Numbered from the stretch's first letter, positions 1-11,746 are shown. The stretch: DNA of 64,000 bases from Trileptium ribeirensis (GCA_030248225.1 JASANE010001626.1:48841-112840), one strand, 5' to 3'. Made by a program: numbers and translations. Notes: generated from the sequence alone by a model not told the origin.

Positions 1-837
1 TCAATAAATTTCAGTTCAGCTTTGACAAACGAATTTAAATTTACTGAAACTAAAATCTGGCATTGTATAACATATTTTTATAGTAAATAAAATTAACAGA
101 TTAAGTCGATCGGGGCTCTAGACGACAGACTGGTTGGGTGATGGTAAGGATGCCGAATGTATGAGTAGGTGAAGTCGCTTGGAACGAACATCTCAGTTAT
201 GCATTATGCAGAGTGGCCGTTGCGACCAGTTGTATGATGGGGTATTTTGTATTTCCTAAAAAATATATTAGCCTAAAAATATATAACTGAATACATGTAT
301 TAGCAGTTTATAACCACTGCAGTGCTTTTTTATTTTGACGAGTATTGACAGCTAAACTACCTAAGAATATCCGTTTCTGAAAGAATTCAGCGAAAACAAA
401 TTGAGTTACGTGAATTTAAAATCGTGTTACTTCACAAAACGGATATATCGATCCAAACAAAACCCGATATTTATCCAGTTTGATAATTTTTGATTCCGTT
501 TGCTATAATTTTTTTCATTCTAAGTTCATCTAACCAATGGTGATGTCGGTCAATTTGATTACAATTTATTTAAAATGACTGAAATTGAATTAATTTTGAC
601 GAATTTAAAATCAGCTTGAGCTAAAATAAAATTAAACTGATTCTCTCAAAGATCAAACGAATTTTAATCGAGAAATAAAACAGAATTTAGTTCCGCTTTC
701 TACAATGTCGCTGCACAAATTTTATTGCAGTTCGTGCATGAGGCGCAGAAACATTCGTGTATTTTTGCTTTGTTATTCGTCTGCGCCTTGTTAATCACAA
801 CTGGAGATTCGCCACCAAAGCATTGGGTCCATAAAAG
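1..837. other. No gene seen
   Basis: AT-rich sequence with no convincing frame, splice pair or repeat shared with the rest of the window. Confidence 0.5.
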
Positions 838-945
838 ATGCGCCAGCCGAATTCATTTGTCCTGAACCCTCAACAGCAGACTGCTTCCACCATAAGGGGC
901 GATCGAAGTTGGTTGTTGTTATTGTATTACAATATAAGTTTGCAG
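838..945 (+). CDS. Possible first exon on the plus strand
   Basis: An ATG at 838 opens a 36-codon frame beginning MRQPNSFVLNPQQQTAST and ends at TTGCAG|GTTTCT, a plausible phase-0 donor. The frame remains open past the donor for about 40 further codons into an E-type repeat head (from about 1035), which argues that the coding part stops earlier. No promoter element can be pointed to. This is a weak candidate, worth testing only with transcript data. Confidence 0.2.
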
Positions 946-1034
946 GTTTCTATCCATACATTGCACCTGGAACACGCGGAACTGTATGGAGCCGCCGCAG
1001 AACGATCATTTATAACGTTCTTAATATTTTGCTT

Positions 1035-1345
1035 ATTGAAACGGAGTGAGCGAAGCGGGCGGAGTTTCCATTGAGTCCACTAGAGGAAAATCGTGAAAAT
1101 TTCTTTTTTGTCTGTTCTTGTCATTCATAACTCATTTTCGGATGGACGAATTTCTATAATTTTTTTGTTCGATAACAAAAGTGATGATGATATGCACCCT
1201 TTAGTTGAACTCCGATTTAGCTCCGAGCCCATCTTCAGGGTCAAAGTGACAAAAAACAAGTTTTTAAGGGGTCTTTGCCAAATCTGGCTATGCAAGCAAG
1301 GTTTTTTGGTGAAATTTTTTTATTTTGAACACAATTTCTAATAAA
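1035..1345 (+). mobile_element. E-family head fragment
   Basis: It starts GAGTGAGCGAAGCGGG, then GGAGTTTCCATTGAGT, followed by the same motifs as the head at 44188. It has no satellite array. Confidence 0.5.
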
Positions 1346-1733
1346 TGAACACCAAATTTAAAAAATGACCATAAATGAAGAGGAAACAGGTTCGAAACCA
1401 AGTTTTGTTTGCAATACTTATGACTTGTATGATTCACAATGTTCAAAAGTTATTATTCATATGTATATATAAAGCAGTACACCAGACACGTTATGTATGC
1501 ATATATTATTACTATTTTTGCTTAAGTAATACACCCAGATATACGTACGTAATACACCCACGTATCAGGGAGTAACCGGAATTCCGGTTCCGGTTCCGGC
1601 GAAAATCGTGTTCCGGTTGCGGTTCCGGCAAAGGGCAAAAACCATACCGGAACCGGAATTCCGGTTTAAAAATTTTGTTTGAAATTTTCCACGTTTTTGC
1701 TTCATCCTGTAATCCAAACATATGTAATATATA

Positions 1734-2514
1734 CTAGTAACACGTAAACGTGGGTGACGGAGGAATGGTGGTTAACAACGGCGTGAATAGTGCATACAGC
1801 TTGTGGAATTTCTAACATTTTTGGTAACAATAATAAGAGGAAGACATGAAAACGTCTAGTTATTTATACAGTAGAATGACAATACATCTATCAAGCTGTA
1901 CCCATCAATGAAATTTAGTCCAAATCGGCCGAGTCATTCAAAAGTTATAACACACTTAATAATTTTTCACTCATTTTTAAGAGACTTTGCTTAATTTTAA
2001 GAGAATTTATAAAGGTAAGTAGATCACTCGTATACAGTCTTTTAGAAAACGTGAAGGTACATGTATGTCAAAAAATGACCGAGATAGCACGAACGGTTGT
2101 CGAGATATGATGAACTTAGGTTTCCCTAAGTCAATTTTAAGAGAATTTGCTTAATTTTTAAGCAAAGAGATGAAATACGTCAATCAGCTATATACAGCTG
2201 TTTAGAAAACGTGAAAATACATTTTATGTAAAAAAATCGCCGAAATAGCACGAACGGTTGTCGAGATGCGGTGAAAAAGCTGAAAAAATGCCAAAAATCC
2301 CTAAGTTTGAGCAACATTTGCTTAATTTTGAGTACAAAGCAATTTTCGTAGAAAAAAGTGCTCAATGAAAGGGCACTCCGCAAGAGAATATGCAACACGA
2401 AGAAAAAAAAATTTCTAAAATCGGCCCAGGCGTTCAACCTGCAGACCTGTCTGTGACAAACAAAAAAAAGTCACAGAGAAAATTGAAATTTTGCGTCTAG
2501 TATATTGATATATA
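1734..2514. mobile_element. H element, unit 1 of a head-to-tail pair
   Basis: The unit starts CTAGTAACACGTAAACGTG and repeats at 2515. On the minus strand this end reads as a small hairpin (CACGTTTACGTG) followed by TTACTAG and then T, which resembles a Helitron 3' end (hairpin, then CTRR, then T). The hairpin-to-end spacing is shorter than usual. The opposite end, ...GCGTCTAG, shares only the inverted CTAG/TATACTAG. I cannot decide between Helitron and a short-TIR element. Confidence 0.5.
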
Positions 2515-4435
2515 CTAGTAACACGTAAACGTGGGTGACGGAGGCATGGTGGTTAACAACGGCGTGAATAGTGCATACAGCTTGTGGAATTTCTAACATT
2601 TTTGGTAACAGTTTAAAAGTAACATACTCATTTAAATCGAGTAGCTACACCTCATCTTCGAATTTTCACCATGAAAACAATTTTAAGAAACTGAATTTAT
2701 TCTGTAAAATAATGTTCGCTCATTTTTAAGATACTTTGCTTAATTTTAAGAGAATTTATAAAGGTAAGTAGCAGGGAATAACCGGAACCGGAACCGTCCA
2801 TTTAAACCGGATCTGGAACCGGAACCGGAACCTGGTCTTCGAAATTTATATATAGTAAAACAGATGATGGAAGAAATGAAGGTATAGTGGATTCAAAATG
2901 CATTAAAAATAACTTTTACATTAAACTTAATGTATTGCGATGGTATTATTGCCTTTCTGAAACTTTAAAGAGACTGAGGAAGCTAATAATGTTTATTTAT
3001 CGATCAAATATGTCGGTTTTTGGACATTCAGAGCAAAAAATGTTTTCCACTATACACCATTGCGTATACTGCGTCAAATCGAATGTGCTTACAAAGCTTG
3101 GAGCGTAGAATACACACTTTCGCTCTGTCTCCAGGCGCCTCCCTTTACTACACATACGTTTGTTGCATGTTCTTCTGTAGGAAACTTAAAATTATTGGTT
3201 TATATGATTCTAAGAGAAGATAATAGATGAAGGTAATTTTCTGATCAGTGGTCAGAGACACTGTTTAGGCTAGCGTTGGACAAATCGTGCCCGTCAGTTA
3301 GATCATAATGATGATAGGTAACTTTCTAATCAGAATGCCATAAATGAGACACACTGTGATGCTGCTCGCACAGTTTCAATAAATACAGTTCATTGCCAAG
3401 AAAGCAGTTTTTAGCTGCGTTGCAGATAACGTTAGTTTACTTCAATTTAGATTGATTTACCAAGTTTACAAGCGCACTGGTGGGTGCTTGACGCAATCTA
3501 TGTTAGCCAAGCATACCATAAGTACTTCTGCGTGAGCCATACTCTGTTACCGAGTTGGACCGGTTTAATTCTAACGTATCCGACAGACTTCTGGATGTGT
3601 AAAATAGCTGCTACAAGCATCGACCTGGTTTTGATTTAACAAACTCCTGCTGGTTATTATGAAAAATTCCTGTTCAAATTATGTGCCCTACTTACGTTTC
3701 ACACGGCAAATTAGTTAGTTAATCTTTTCTTTTGCTTGGTTGTATTGGAGCTTGATCATTGTATAATATATTACATATGTTTGGATTACAGGATGAAGCA
3801 AAAAACGTGGAAAATTTCCAGCAAAATTTTTAAACCGGAATTCCGGTTCCGGTATGGTTTTTGCCCTTTGCCGGAACCGCAACCGGAACACGATTTTCGC
3901 CGGAACCGGAACTGGAATTCCGGTTACTCCCTGGTAAGTAGATCACTCGTATACAGTCTTTTAGAAAACGTGAAGGTACATGTTATGTCAAAAAATGACC
4001 GAGATAGCACGAACGGTTGTCGAGATATGATGAACTTAGGTTTCCCTAAGTCAATTTTAAGAGAATTTGGCTTAATTTTTAAGGAAAGAGATGAAATATG
4101 TCAATCAGCTATATACAGCTGTTTAGAAAACGTGAAAATACATTTTATGTAAAAAAATCGCCGAAATAGCACGAACGGTTGTCGAGATGCGGTGAAAAAG
4201 CTGAAAAAATGGCAAAAATCCCTAAGTTTGAGCAACATTTGCTTAATTTTGAGTACAAAGCAATTTTCGTAGAAAAAAGTGCTCAATGAAAGGGCACTCC
4301 ACAAGAGAATATGCAACACGAAGAAAAAAAATTTCTAAAATCGGCCCAGGCGTTCAACCTGCAGACCTGTCTGTGACAAACAAAAAAAAAGTCACAGAGA
4401 AAATTGAAATTTTGCGTCTAGTATATTGATATATA
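2515..4435. mobile_element. H element, unit 2, interrupted by a hAT copy
   Basis: The first 110 bp and the last 500 bp match unit 1 closely; a middle stretch (about 2620-2700) differs. The hAT copy 2772-3933 sits inside it. Excluding that insert, the unit is about 750 bp against 781 bp for unit 1. Confidence 0.6.
2772..3933 (+). mobile_element. Non-autonomous hAT-type element, intact copy
   Basis: It is 1,162 bp with termini CAGGGAATAACCGGAACC and the inverted CAGGGAGTAACCGGAATT, flanked by the 8-bp duplication GTAAGTAG (2764-2771 and 3934-3941). The uninterrupted target sequence, with a single GTAAGTAG, is present in the neighbouring H unit near 2016. The ends are enriched in CCGGAA/TTCCGG steps, forming subterminal palindromes. 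Short open frames inside are not conserved as protein. Confidence 0.9.
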
Positions 4436-4565
4436 TAAAGTTAAATGTACGCCTCCGGCTGCGACTCGCCACCTTCGGTGGCTCGTCTTGCCTCCGTCAA
4501 TAAAGTTAAATGTACGCCTCCGGCTGCGACTCGCCACCTTCGGTGGCTCGTCTTGCCTCCGTCAA
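4436..4565. repeat. Two identical 65-bp GC-rich tandem units
   Basis: The units at 4436-4500 and 4501-4565 are identical. They contain a perfect stem-loop, GCCACC-TTC-GGTGGC, in an otherwise AT-rich context. They lie exactly at the right boundary of the nested insertion. Confidence 0.85.
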
Positions 4566-5705
4566 TTATACAATGATCAAGTTCCAATACAACCAAGCAA
4601 AAGAAAAGATTAACTAACCAATTTGCCGTGTGAAACGTAAGTAAGGCACATAATTTGAGCAGGAATTTTTCATAATAACCTACAGGAGTTTGTTAAATCA
4701 AAGCCAGGTCGATGCTTGTAGCAGCTTTTTTACAACATCCAGAAGTCTGTGAGATACGTTTGAATTAAACCGGTCCAACTCGGTAACAGAGTATGGCTTA
4801 CGCAGAAGTACTTAGGGTATGCTTGGCTAACATAAATTGCCTCAAGCACCCGCCAGTGCGCTTTTAAACTTGGTAAATCAGTCTAAATTGAAGTAAACTA
4901 ACGTTATCTGCAACGCAGCTAGAAACTGCTTTCTTGGCCGTGAACTGCATTTATTGAAACTGCGAGCAGCATCACAGTGTCTCATTTATGGCATTCTGAT
5001 TAGAAAGTTATCATCATTATGATCTAACTGACGGGCACTGTTTGTCCAACGCTAGCCTAAACAGTGTCTCTGACCACTGATCAGAAAATTACCTTCTATC
5101 TATTATTTTCTCTTAGAATCATATAAAACAATAATTTTAAGTTTCCTACAGTAGAACATGCAACAAACGTATGTGTAGTAAAGGGAGGCGACTGGAGACA
5201 GAGCGAAAGTGCGTATTCTACGCTCCAAGCTTTGTAAGCACATTCGATTTGACGCAGTATACGCAATGGTGTATAGTCGAACACATTTTTTGCTCTGAAT
5301 GTCCAAAAACCGACATATTTGATCGATAAATAAACATTATTAGCTTCCTCAGTCTCTTTAAAGTTTCAGAAAGGCAATAATACCATCGCAATACATTAAG
5401 TTTAATGTAAAAGTTATTTTTAATGCATTTTAAATCCACTATACCTTCATTTCTTCCATCATCTGTTTTACTATATATAACTTTCGAAGACCAGCTTCCG
5501 GTTCCGGATCCGATTTAAATGGACGGTTCCGGTTATTCCCTGCCACGTATACATATGTAATATATGCTATTTTGGTTACGTATAAGGGCATATTTAAGCG
5601 GTCATATCTAGTTGTAAAATATACCAGTCATGCTTAAAAATGAACACTCACGATTATAAATAACCAAATTTTTGAACAGTACAATTAAAAAACCCTTATA
5701 AGAGT

Positions 5706-7292
5706 GGGTAATTTCACGCTACGATGACCTTTTGGTCGGGGGGGGGGGGTAAAACTGGATATTTTGGCCAGTAGCACATAAACGTGCAGGGAACTGGTAA
5801 AAATGTTATTTACGCTAGGAAGCCGCATTACTTAGCTAGTTCAAACAAAAAGAATTTTCGGCTTCACGCACGCCGTAAGAGGCTGCACATCCACATAGGT
5901 CCCAAATTGACAAAAATCGTAATGACTAATTTTACGACCTCTTTTTTCGGGTAGTGTCGTGGCTCCGTGTTCGAAGTTATGGCCCAAATTCTTTTCTATG
6001 CAGGATTAGTCAGGTCTACACAACATTTTTAATTGCACGATTTTCAAATCTACTCCAATCATGGAGAGTGATAGCTGTCGATATGGCATGAACCCCAGTT
6101 TTACCCCCCCCCCCGACCAAATTCTTTTTTTTGGTCATTGCTCGTTACTTATGCATGGTACATAAACGTTGTTCATATATCATACCGGTCCCCTGGGTGC
6201 CTTTTGAAAAAATATTAACCCAGGTGCTTGCTGTTACATACCCCAGCGCTAGGGTCAAAAGGTCGATTTTAGCACATTTGATTACCCCCCCCCCGACCGT
6301 TGCTAGTTAGGGGTATGGTGGAGTCAGTAGAAGTCAATTAATTTGTCTGTTATGGTTCTTTCCAATCACGAAGCGAATGGTGAAACGACCTGAGCTCTCT
6401 CTCGTTCCCGACCTGTTGATCTCAGGCTTTTACCCACCCCCGACCACCACCAAAATGTGGAAAAATCGAAGATATGATGTTATTTCGAGGAAATTTCACG
6501 CTTTTGGTTCATAACACATTGTGGCAATACATTTGGACGACATATGTCGCAAAATTATTTTTTGAAAAAATTCTAAATTTACCCCCCCGACCATGGTCTC
6601 AGGCATGTACACTGGCAGTTGACATGGGCTGCCATTTTGTACCCTCATTGTGGAAATTGTGGTATAGAATATCTTACATACCGTTTTCAAGTTAACTATG
6701 CTGGTTAAACACGGTCGAATTGGCCATTTCACATTTTTAACCCCCCCCCCCGCCAAATTTTACCCCTTCCCGACCACCAGCTACTTCCGACATTCTAACA
6801 TATCTGGCAAAGGGTATGTTTTGAAGTTTTTTGCATAACACTTCCCTCAGGCTAAACTATCGATATAAATAGCTACCGTTTATGGCCGCTTCGTTTCCAT
6901 TTAATAACCGGTATAAATCGGCACCCCCGTGTTTTAAAAGTGTTAAATTTGACCCAAGAATAAGAATAAAAAGCTTAATTTTTGATATACGGAGTTCCGC
7001 ATAACGTCATTTTGACCGCGCTGACTGGCTGCACGAGATAAGACCACAAAATCGAGGTTAGATGCAACCTGGAGCATACCAGAGGCCATTTTATGGTACC
7101 TTGCTGAGCAGCAGGGGGTGGTATTTGGGAAGCCATGGCATAAAAACGGTTAAAAAATTTACTATATCGACCTCAAATTAGCGATCCTTGACGTTTTTTG
7201 ATCATAGGGTGTAAAAATGAAGATAATCGGAGCCAAAAAAGACATTAGTCATTTTTTCTGGGGCAAAAGGACATCGTAGCGTGAAATGACCC
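5706..7292. mobile_element. M element: long inverted termini, 4-bp target duplication, internal C-tracts
   Basis: The left terminus GGGTAATTTCACGCTACG is repeated inverted at the right end; about 27 of 29 positions agree. GAGT flanks both sides (5702-5705, 7293-7296). Inside, a motif of TTTTA plus 7-13 C plus GACC occurs about six times, once inverted. No transposase frame is visible. The superfamily is undetermined. Confidence 0.75.
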
Positions 7293-7296
7293 GAGT

Positions 7297-8760
7297 ATCA
7301 ACGTTGCGCAGTCGCGCGACACAGGAATCGCCTTGAAAAATGGAGACCAGAATCAGCTCTACAACTTTGCCTACCAAGACGTTTTTGTGGAACCACTCCC
7401 TATAACGCTGTGGGCCCGAATGTCGTTGCCAAAAATAGCGTCGAGCAGTTACCAAAAATAGCGATTTTTCAATTTTCGGCATGTTATTGCGTGTTTTACT
7501 TACAATGATAGTCTATTAGGTTATCAAACACGCTGGGTCTGATGGTTTTGTTATCTAGAGTCTAACTTTACTATGTTATACCTTTCATAGGGTTTTGAGG
7601 GTCCTACGGTCGACGAACCCGATTTTCGAAATGTAGTCCATTTTCATTTGTTTGGTTATGTATCGCGTGAGCTTCAATAATGGTTTGTATAGGTATGTCT
7701 TAATGCTGAATACAATGATTTTGTTATCTAGTATCTGCGATGCATATTTCATGACTTTTCAACGGGTTTAGGATCAATGAGCCCGATTTTCAGATTATAG
7801 TCTGTCTTCAGTTATTTGGTTATGCATTACGTACAGGTGACCAAGAATTGTCTATATAGGTTTTCCGGTAAGCTGAAAACGATAGTTTGGTTATCTAGCG
7901 CCCAGCACGAGTATCTTATGCCTTTTCAGACGTTTCCTTGTGTTTAGGGGCAATGAACCCGATTTCCAGAAAACCGTCGATTTTCAGTGGTTCGGTACAT
8001 AGCATCAGAAATATTCTATATAGAGGTTTTTCGGCAAGTTGAATACAATGATTTGGTTATCTATTGTCCACAATGCATTTTCATGTCTTTTCAATGGGTT
8101 TAGGCTCAATGAACCGGATTTCCCGAATATAGTCTGTCTTCAGTTGTTTGGTTATGCATTGCGTACAGGTCACCAAGAATTGTTTATATAAGTTGAATAC
8201 GATGGTTTGCTTATCTAGAGTCCACCGCGAGTATCTTGTGCATTTTCAGACGTTTTCAGCAGGCTTAGGGTAAATGAACCCGATTTGCAGAAAACAGTCG
8301 GTCTCCAGTAGTTTGGTACATGGCATCAAAAATAGTTTATTATAGAAGTTTTTAGGGTATGCTCAATACAATGATTTTGTTATCTGAAGTTCAGCTGCAT
8401 ATTTCTTGCCTTTTCAATGCGTTTAAGGTCAATGGACTCGATTTCCAGAATATAGTCTGTCTTCAGTTGTTTCGATACGCAATGCGTACAGGTCATCAAG
8501 AATTGTCTATATAGGTTTGCCGGTAGGCTGAATTAGATTGGTTATCTAGAAACTAGCACTATTACTTGATGTGTTATCAATTGTTTTCGACGAGATTAGA
8601 GTCGACGAAGTTTTTGCATTTTCAATGAATTCATTGGTCAGGATGTTTTAGGTTGGTATATACATCAAACTCAGCCTGTTACATGTGATTAAATAAAATA
8701 ACCTATAAATGTAACCACACTCGCTCCGTTTCAGTCTCGCTTGCTAGTTACTAATATATA
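7297..8760 (+). mobile_element. E-family element body carrying a satellite array
   Basis: The part before the array resembles 44390-44530 (AATCAGCTC, then GGGCCCGAAT, then GCCAAAAATAGCG). It is followed by tandem units to about 8640 and a tail with CGCTCCGTTTCAGTCTCGC. The conserved head of the family is not present on the left, where the M element abuts. Confidence 0.55.
7500..8640 (+). repeat. Tandem array, about 165-bp units with alternating A and B types
   Basis: The anchor GAACCCGATT (with variants) occurs at 7615, 7779, 7955, 8111, 8276 and 8434, spacing 156-176 bp. Units at 7779, 8111 and 8434 share ATAGTCTGTCTTCAGTT; units at 7955 and 8276 share a different segment with GTTCGGTACAT or TTTGGTACAT. 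The higher-order period is therefore about 325 bp. Confidence 0.8.
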
Positions 8761-9210
8761 TTTCACCTGACACAAAAAATTTTCAGTAGAAGGGTTTACG
8801 GTAAAGCTAAATATATTGAAGGAAACACCAGTACTATGAATTTTGAGACGACAGTAATATTATTGGGTACCTCGGCCATTAGCCCTCACGAACACAATGC
8901 CGAACAAATAGTCAGTCCGTCCTCCAGAGATTGTAGGTTAGAAGGGGTTTGTGAGGTACGGTACTGGGCCTCGATCCGTTTATATATTTATATTGTGAAA
9001 ACAAATGAAACCCAACTGGAAACTTGAATCAAGCAAATATGCATATTTTTTATGTGTGGAAACAAAATTTGGCTCTCGTGATTTTCTAGTCAGTTTCAAT
9101 TTTCTTTCAGCCGATTGCGGCATCGGTATTTTCGATGTGGCAAAAATGCCGATACCGATATTGTGAACATTGGCCGATACCGATAGTCGGTCAAGCCCCA
9201 AGAAAAATCC

Positions 9211-9690
9211 CTGATTCTCAATTCGCTGAGTATTTTGCCAGAGGGTATGAGCCAGGGGGCCTGGTTCAGATCTGGGAGGCGCCGAATTTTGCCAGTTTGA
9301 GCTGGGGCCCCTGGCTTAAACTGATAGTCAAAATTTCCAACATTCTTTTTCAGCGAGAAACGCTAAAATTGTTATTAAATACCTCACAAACGGTGCAAAA
9401 CGCCTTCATTGAGGTGAAAACCAACTTTTCAAACCATTTTTCTAATAAGTCAAATTACTAACAAGCCTAATCGAAGCTAGTCAAATTTTCAACTTCGGAA
9501 AGAGATTTTTGTAAAAATGTCGACAATTTTTCATGTCATCTTGGGGTGTTTTTACTGGAATAAGCCAAAGATTTTGCCAGGAGGCTAGGACCCAAAATTT
9601 AGCCCGGAGCCCCAACTGGGGCACCCATTTTTTGACAGAGGGCACCAAAAATGCTATGGAGCCCTTCCCAAAGCCACTTTGGGGAACATA
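9211..9690 (-). mobile_element. F-family element, decayed
   Basis: It begins CTGATTCTCAATTCGCTGAG and continues TTTTGCC with several GGGGCCCCTGG-type blocks, matching the reverse complement of the copy at 27875. The termini are eroded and no target duplication is visible. Confidence 0.5.
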
Positions 9691-9789
9691 AAATATGAGA
9701 TTAATACCTTATACTTATGACTCCTTTGTAGCTGGCGTTCAAAAATAATAAAAAATGTTTATCTTAAAAATAGTCACAATCAGTTACTG

Positions 9790-10130
9790 TCACCTAATGA
9801 CTGGCATCGTGGGCTCGTTTTGCGTTGCAAAGCCTGTGTCGAGACATGGTCTGCGACACAATGGTACCTGTATGACCAGATTAGGCAAAGAACATGTGAA
9901 AACCAGTTTTTCGTCATTTTGCCGCAGAAGATGAAGTCGAAGCTCATAATGACCAAATAAAGGGCACATCGTCAGCACTTTTGTTATCCAACCTAAAAAT
10001 TTCACCGAAATCCGTCCGTCCAACAACAACATATGAGTGACACCGACAGACAAAAAAGAAATTTTCACTATCTTTACCCATAACTCTCTAACTAGAAACT
10101 CTGCTCTCTCCTCCCGCTCGGTTTCAATTA
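9790..10130 (-). mobile_element. E-family head, reverse orientation
   Basis: It shares with 44190-44400 and 1035-1345 the order GAAAATTTC(T)TTTTT, a CATAACTCAT-like segment, GGATGGA and a GATGATG/GTGCCC block. It ends just before the plus-strand exon at 10274. Confidence 0.5.
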
Positions 10131-10273
10131 ACGCTAGTATTCAAATGTTACAATTTTTATATCACTGCACACAAACGTTATTTTTAAACACAAATCCGCA
10201 CGTTAGCTCATTCATTGGCATATTTACTCTAAATATAATAAATTATTGACTTACTCGCGAATTTTTGTTGCAG

Positions 10274-10447
10274 TTGAATACGAAACTACGTCGTCAAAAA
10301 ATTTGGCCGTCAAATCCTGAGACGAAGCGAGAACGTTGCGTTGAAGAAAATTTCGCAAATTTTGCTAAAAAGATCATGGGTGGAATGAATAAATACAATA
10401 AAAATCCTCTATTCGAAAACCAAACTACTAGACATGGACGTGGTTAA
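10274..10447 (+). CDS. Plus-strand terminal exon, small basic protein, product not recognised
   Basis: A good acceptor (GAATTTTTGTTGCAG) is followed by 57 sense codons and a TAA. The peptide is highly charged (NTKLRRQKIWPSNPETKRER), continues with an aromatic/hydrophobic patch (ENFANFAKKIMGG), and ends in a Gly/Arg tail (TTRHGRG). The codon pattern and composition look coding, and the stretch lies between repeats without matching any of them. It runs towards the long minus-strand gene, so the two would be convergent. Upstream exons are uncertain: a candidate first exon at 838-945 has a compatible phase, but 9 kb of repeats separate them. Confidence 0.45.
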   Translation: MNTKLRRQKIWPSNPETKRERCVEENFANFAKKIMGGMNKYNKNPLFENQTTRHGRG

Positions 10448-10499
10448 ATTTTATAGTATGTAATTAACGTGTATGCCACACCAAAGAGTGGACACGGAC

Positions 10500-11480
10500 C
10501 GGGCATGATCGCTATGAATTCAAGCATGAAATGTTAGCTATGCTGGTTTTTGCGTGATATTTAAAATTGTGCGAAAATGGCCCGACCCTAAAGACCACCC
10601 ACAGCCCCGTAATGACATGGTGCAGCAACAACGGTCTCCGACTGTAATACCATCGTATTCAGTGTGCTGGAAAACCTGTATAAAGGGCTGTTTTGACGCT
10701 CGCACACCGCAATAACATGCTACAAAAGCAAAAAATGTGTTCTGTGTGAATAAATAGTCAGACTTTTAAATCATCCCATATATCTCCTTAAAGGATATGA
10801 TACAGCAACAACAGCTCTCCGAAAGCAATACCGTCGTATTCAAGGTATTTCAAATCCTATATAAAAAATTTGACGTTCCCCACTCCCGCAATACAACACC
10901 ATAAAAGTAAAAGTCTTATGTGGGAATAGGTCTTCAGACCTTAAGGCCGCCATATCACACTATAAAGGCATCATACAGCAAACACACGTCTCCGCGGCAA
11001 TTATACCGTTGTCTTCAGCGTTCTCGAAAATTTAACGATTGCGGAACGGTCGTACCCTGCAATAACATGACAGAAAGCAAAAATTGGTGCCACGTAAAAA
11101 TGCATCTACGTACCCTATTTGGGTTGACATACTATTTTTCTGTAGCCTTGATGAGCCGATTTCGCTGCGAAACCTCTATGTCATAGTTCGCGAAAGAAAT
11201 ATACCCGGCTGGCCAAATTTCACAAAGTGTGACCCTTGACCATTTTGGGCCCACTTTGACCCGGAAGACATGGACGGAGGGTTTAGCGTCTAATGAAAGT
11301 ACACAAATAGGCTGAATTTGTAATCAAATAAAAAATTTGCGAATATCCGTCCATGCGGTGATAAATTATGATCTGCACAGATGGACAAACAAAAACTTTT
11401 TTACGATTCTTGACGGTTCCAAAACTATAGGAAGAATCTCATCTCACTCCACTCTCTCGGTTTCAATTAATTACATTACT
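10500..11480 (-). mobile_element. E-family element with satellite units, reverse orientation
   Basis: The head lies at about 11100-11480. The body (10560-11090) holds three units, anchored at 10621, 10801 and 10975 by CAGCAACAACGGTCTCCGA-like sequence. In reverse complement these read TACAGGTTTTCC...CTGAATACGATGG, the same satellite as at 7.5-8.6 kb. Confidence 0.6.
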
Positions 11481-11597
11481 GAGCATAATAGTCCATTCCC
11501 CCAACAAAAGTATTTTTATAATCAACATTGAAATCTAACAATAGCAAATTACATATTATTTTATGTTTCACTTGTATGCTTGATTGCGGTTAATCAG

Positions 11598-11746
11598 CGT
11601 AAGACTCTAAAATCACAAAATTTAGGCAAACATTTTTATAAGTATACTATAATAGTAAGTAATATATTAATATCAAATAAAATAGTAATAATTATTAAAT
11701 TATTTTTAACTTGCAGCTATCAGAAGCGTTACCGCAGTTTCTCTAA
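11598..11746 (+). CDS. Possible plus-strand exon pair with a 62-nt intron
   Basis: The frame RKTLKSQNLGKHFYKYTII (11598-11654) ends at AATA|GTAAGT. A 62-nt intron ends in a fine acceptor (TATTTTTAACTTGCAG), and the frame closes nine codons later (11717-11746, ending LSEALPQFL). The donor and acceptor are both good and the phase is kept, but the coding stretch is short. The intron would be far shorter than any in the long gene. It may be the tail of a small convergent gene or chance. Confidence 0.25.

Larger units (their letters stand above)
1566..5542 (-). mobile_element. Outer hAT-type element, split by a nested insertion
   Basis: The two ends are inverted: CAGGGAGTAACCGGAA at 1566 and the complement of CAGGGAATAACCGGAA at 5542. 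Eight-base direct repeats CCACGTAT flank them (1558-1565 and 5543-5550), a hallmark of hAT transposition. Removing 1733-4564 rejoins the arms into about 1.15 kb, matching the intact copies at 2772 and 16136 in reverse orientation. No transposase is encoded, so it is a non-autonomous member. Confidence 0.85.

Noticed and set aside
2180..2437. Minus-strand frames sharing LRDFWHFFSFFTASRQPFV at 2.2 and 4.1 kb
   Set aside because: They fall in the two H repeat units; similarity is repeat copy, and one frame is shortened.
2887..3223. Open frames beginning MDSKCIKNNFYIKLN, repeated at 5218-5439 and 16235-16429
   Set aside because: These lie inside copies of a non-autonomous hAT element in both orientations; their length and frame are not kept, so they are not genes.
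5706..6790. C-tracts as a CRISPR-like or telomeric array
   Set aside because: Spacing is irregular, one copy is inverted, and the tracts lie within an element bounded by inverted repeats and a target duplication.
8836..9461. Plus-strand frames near 9 kb
   Set aside because: They cross an eroded F element and lack splice signals.
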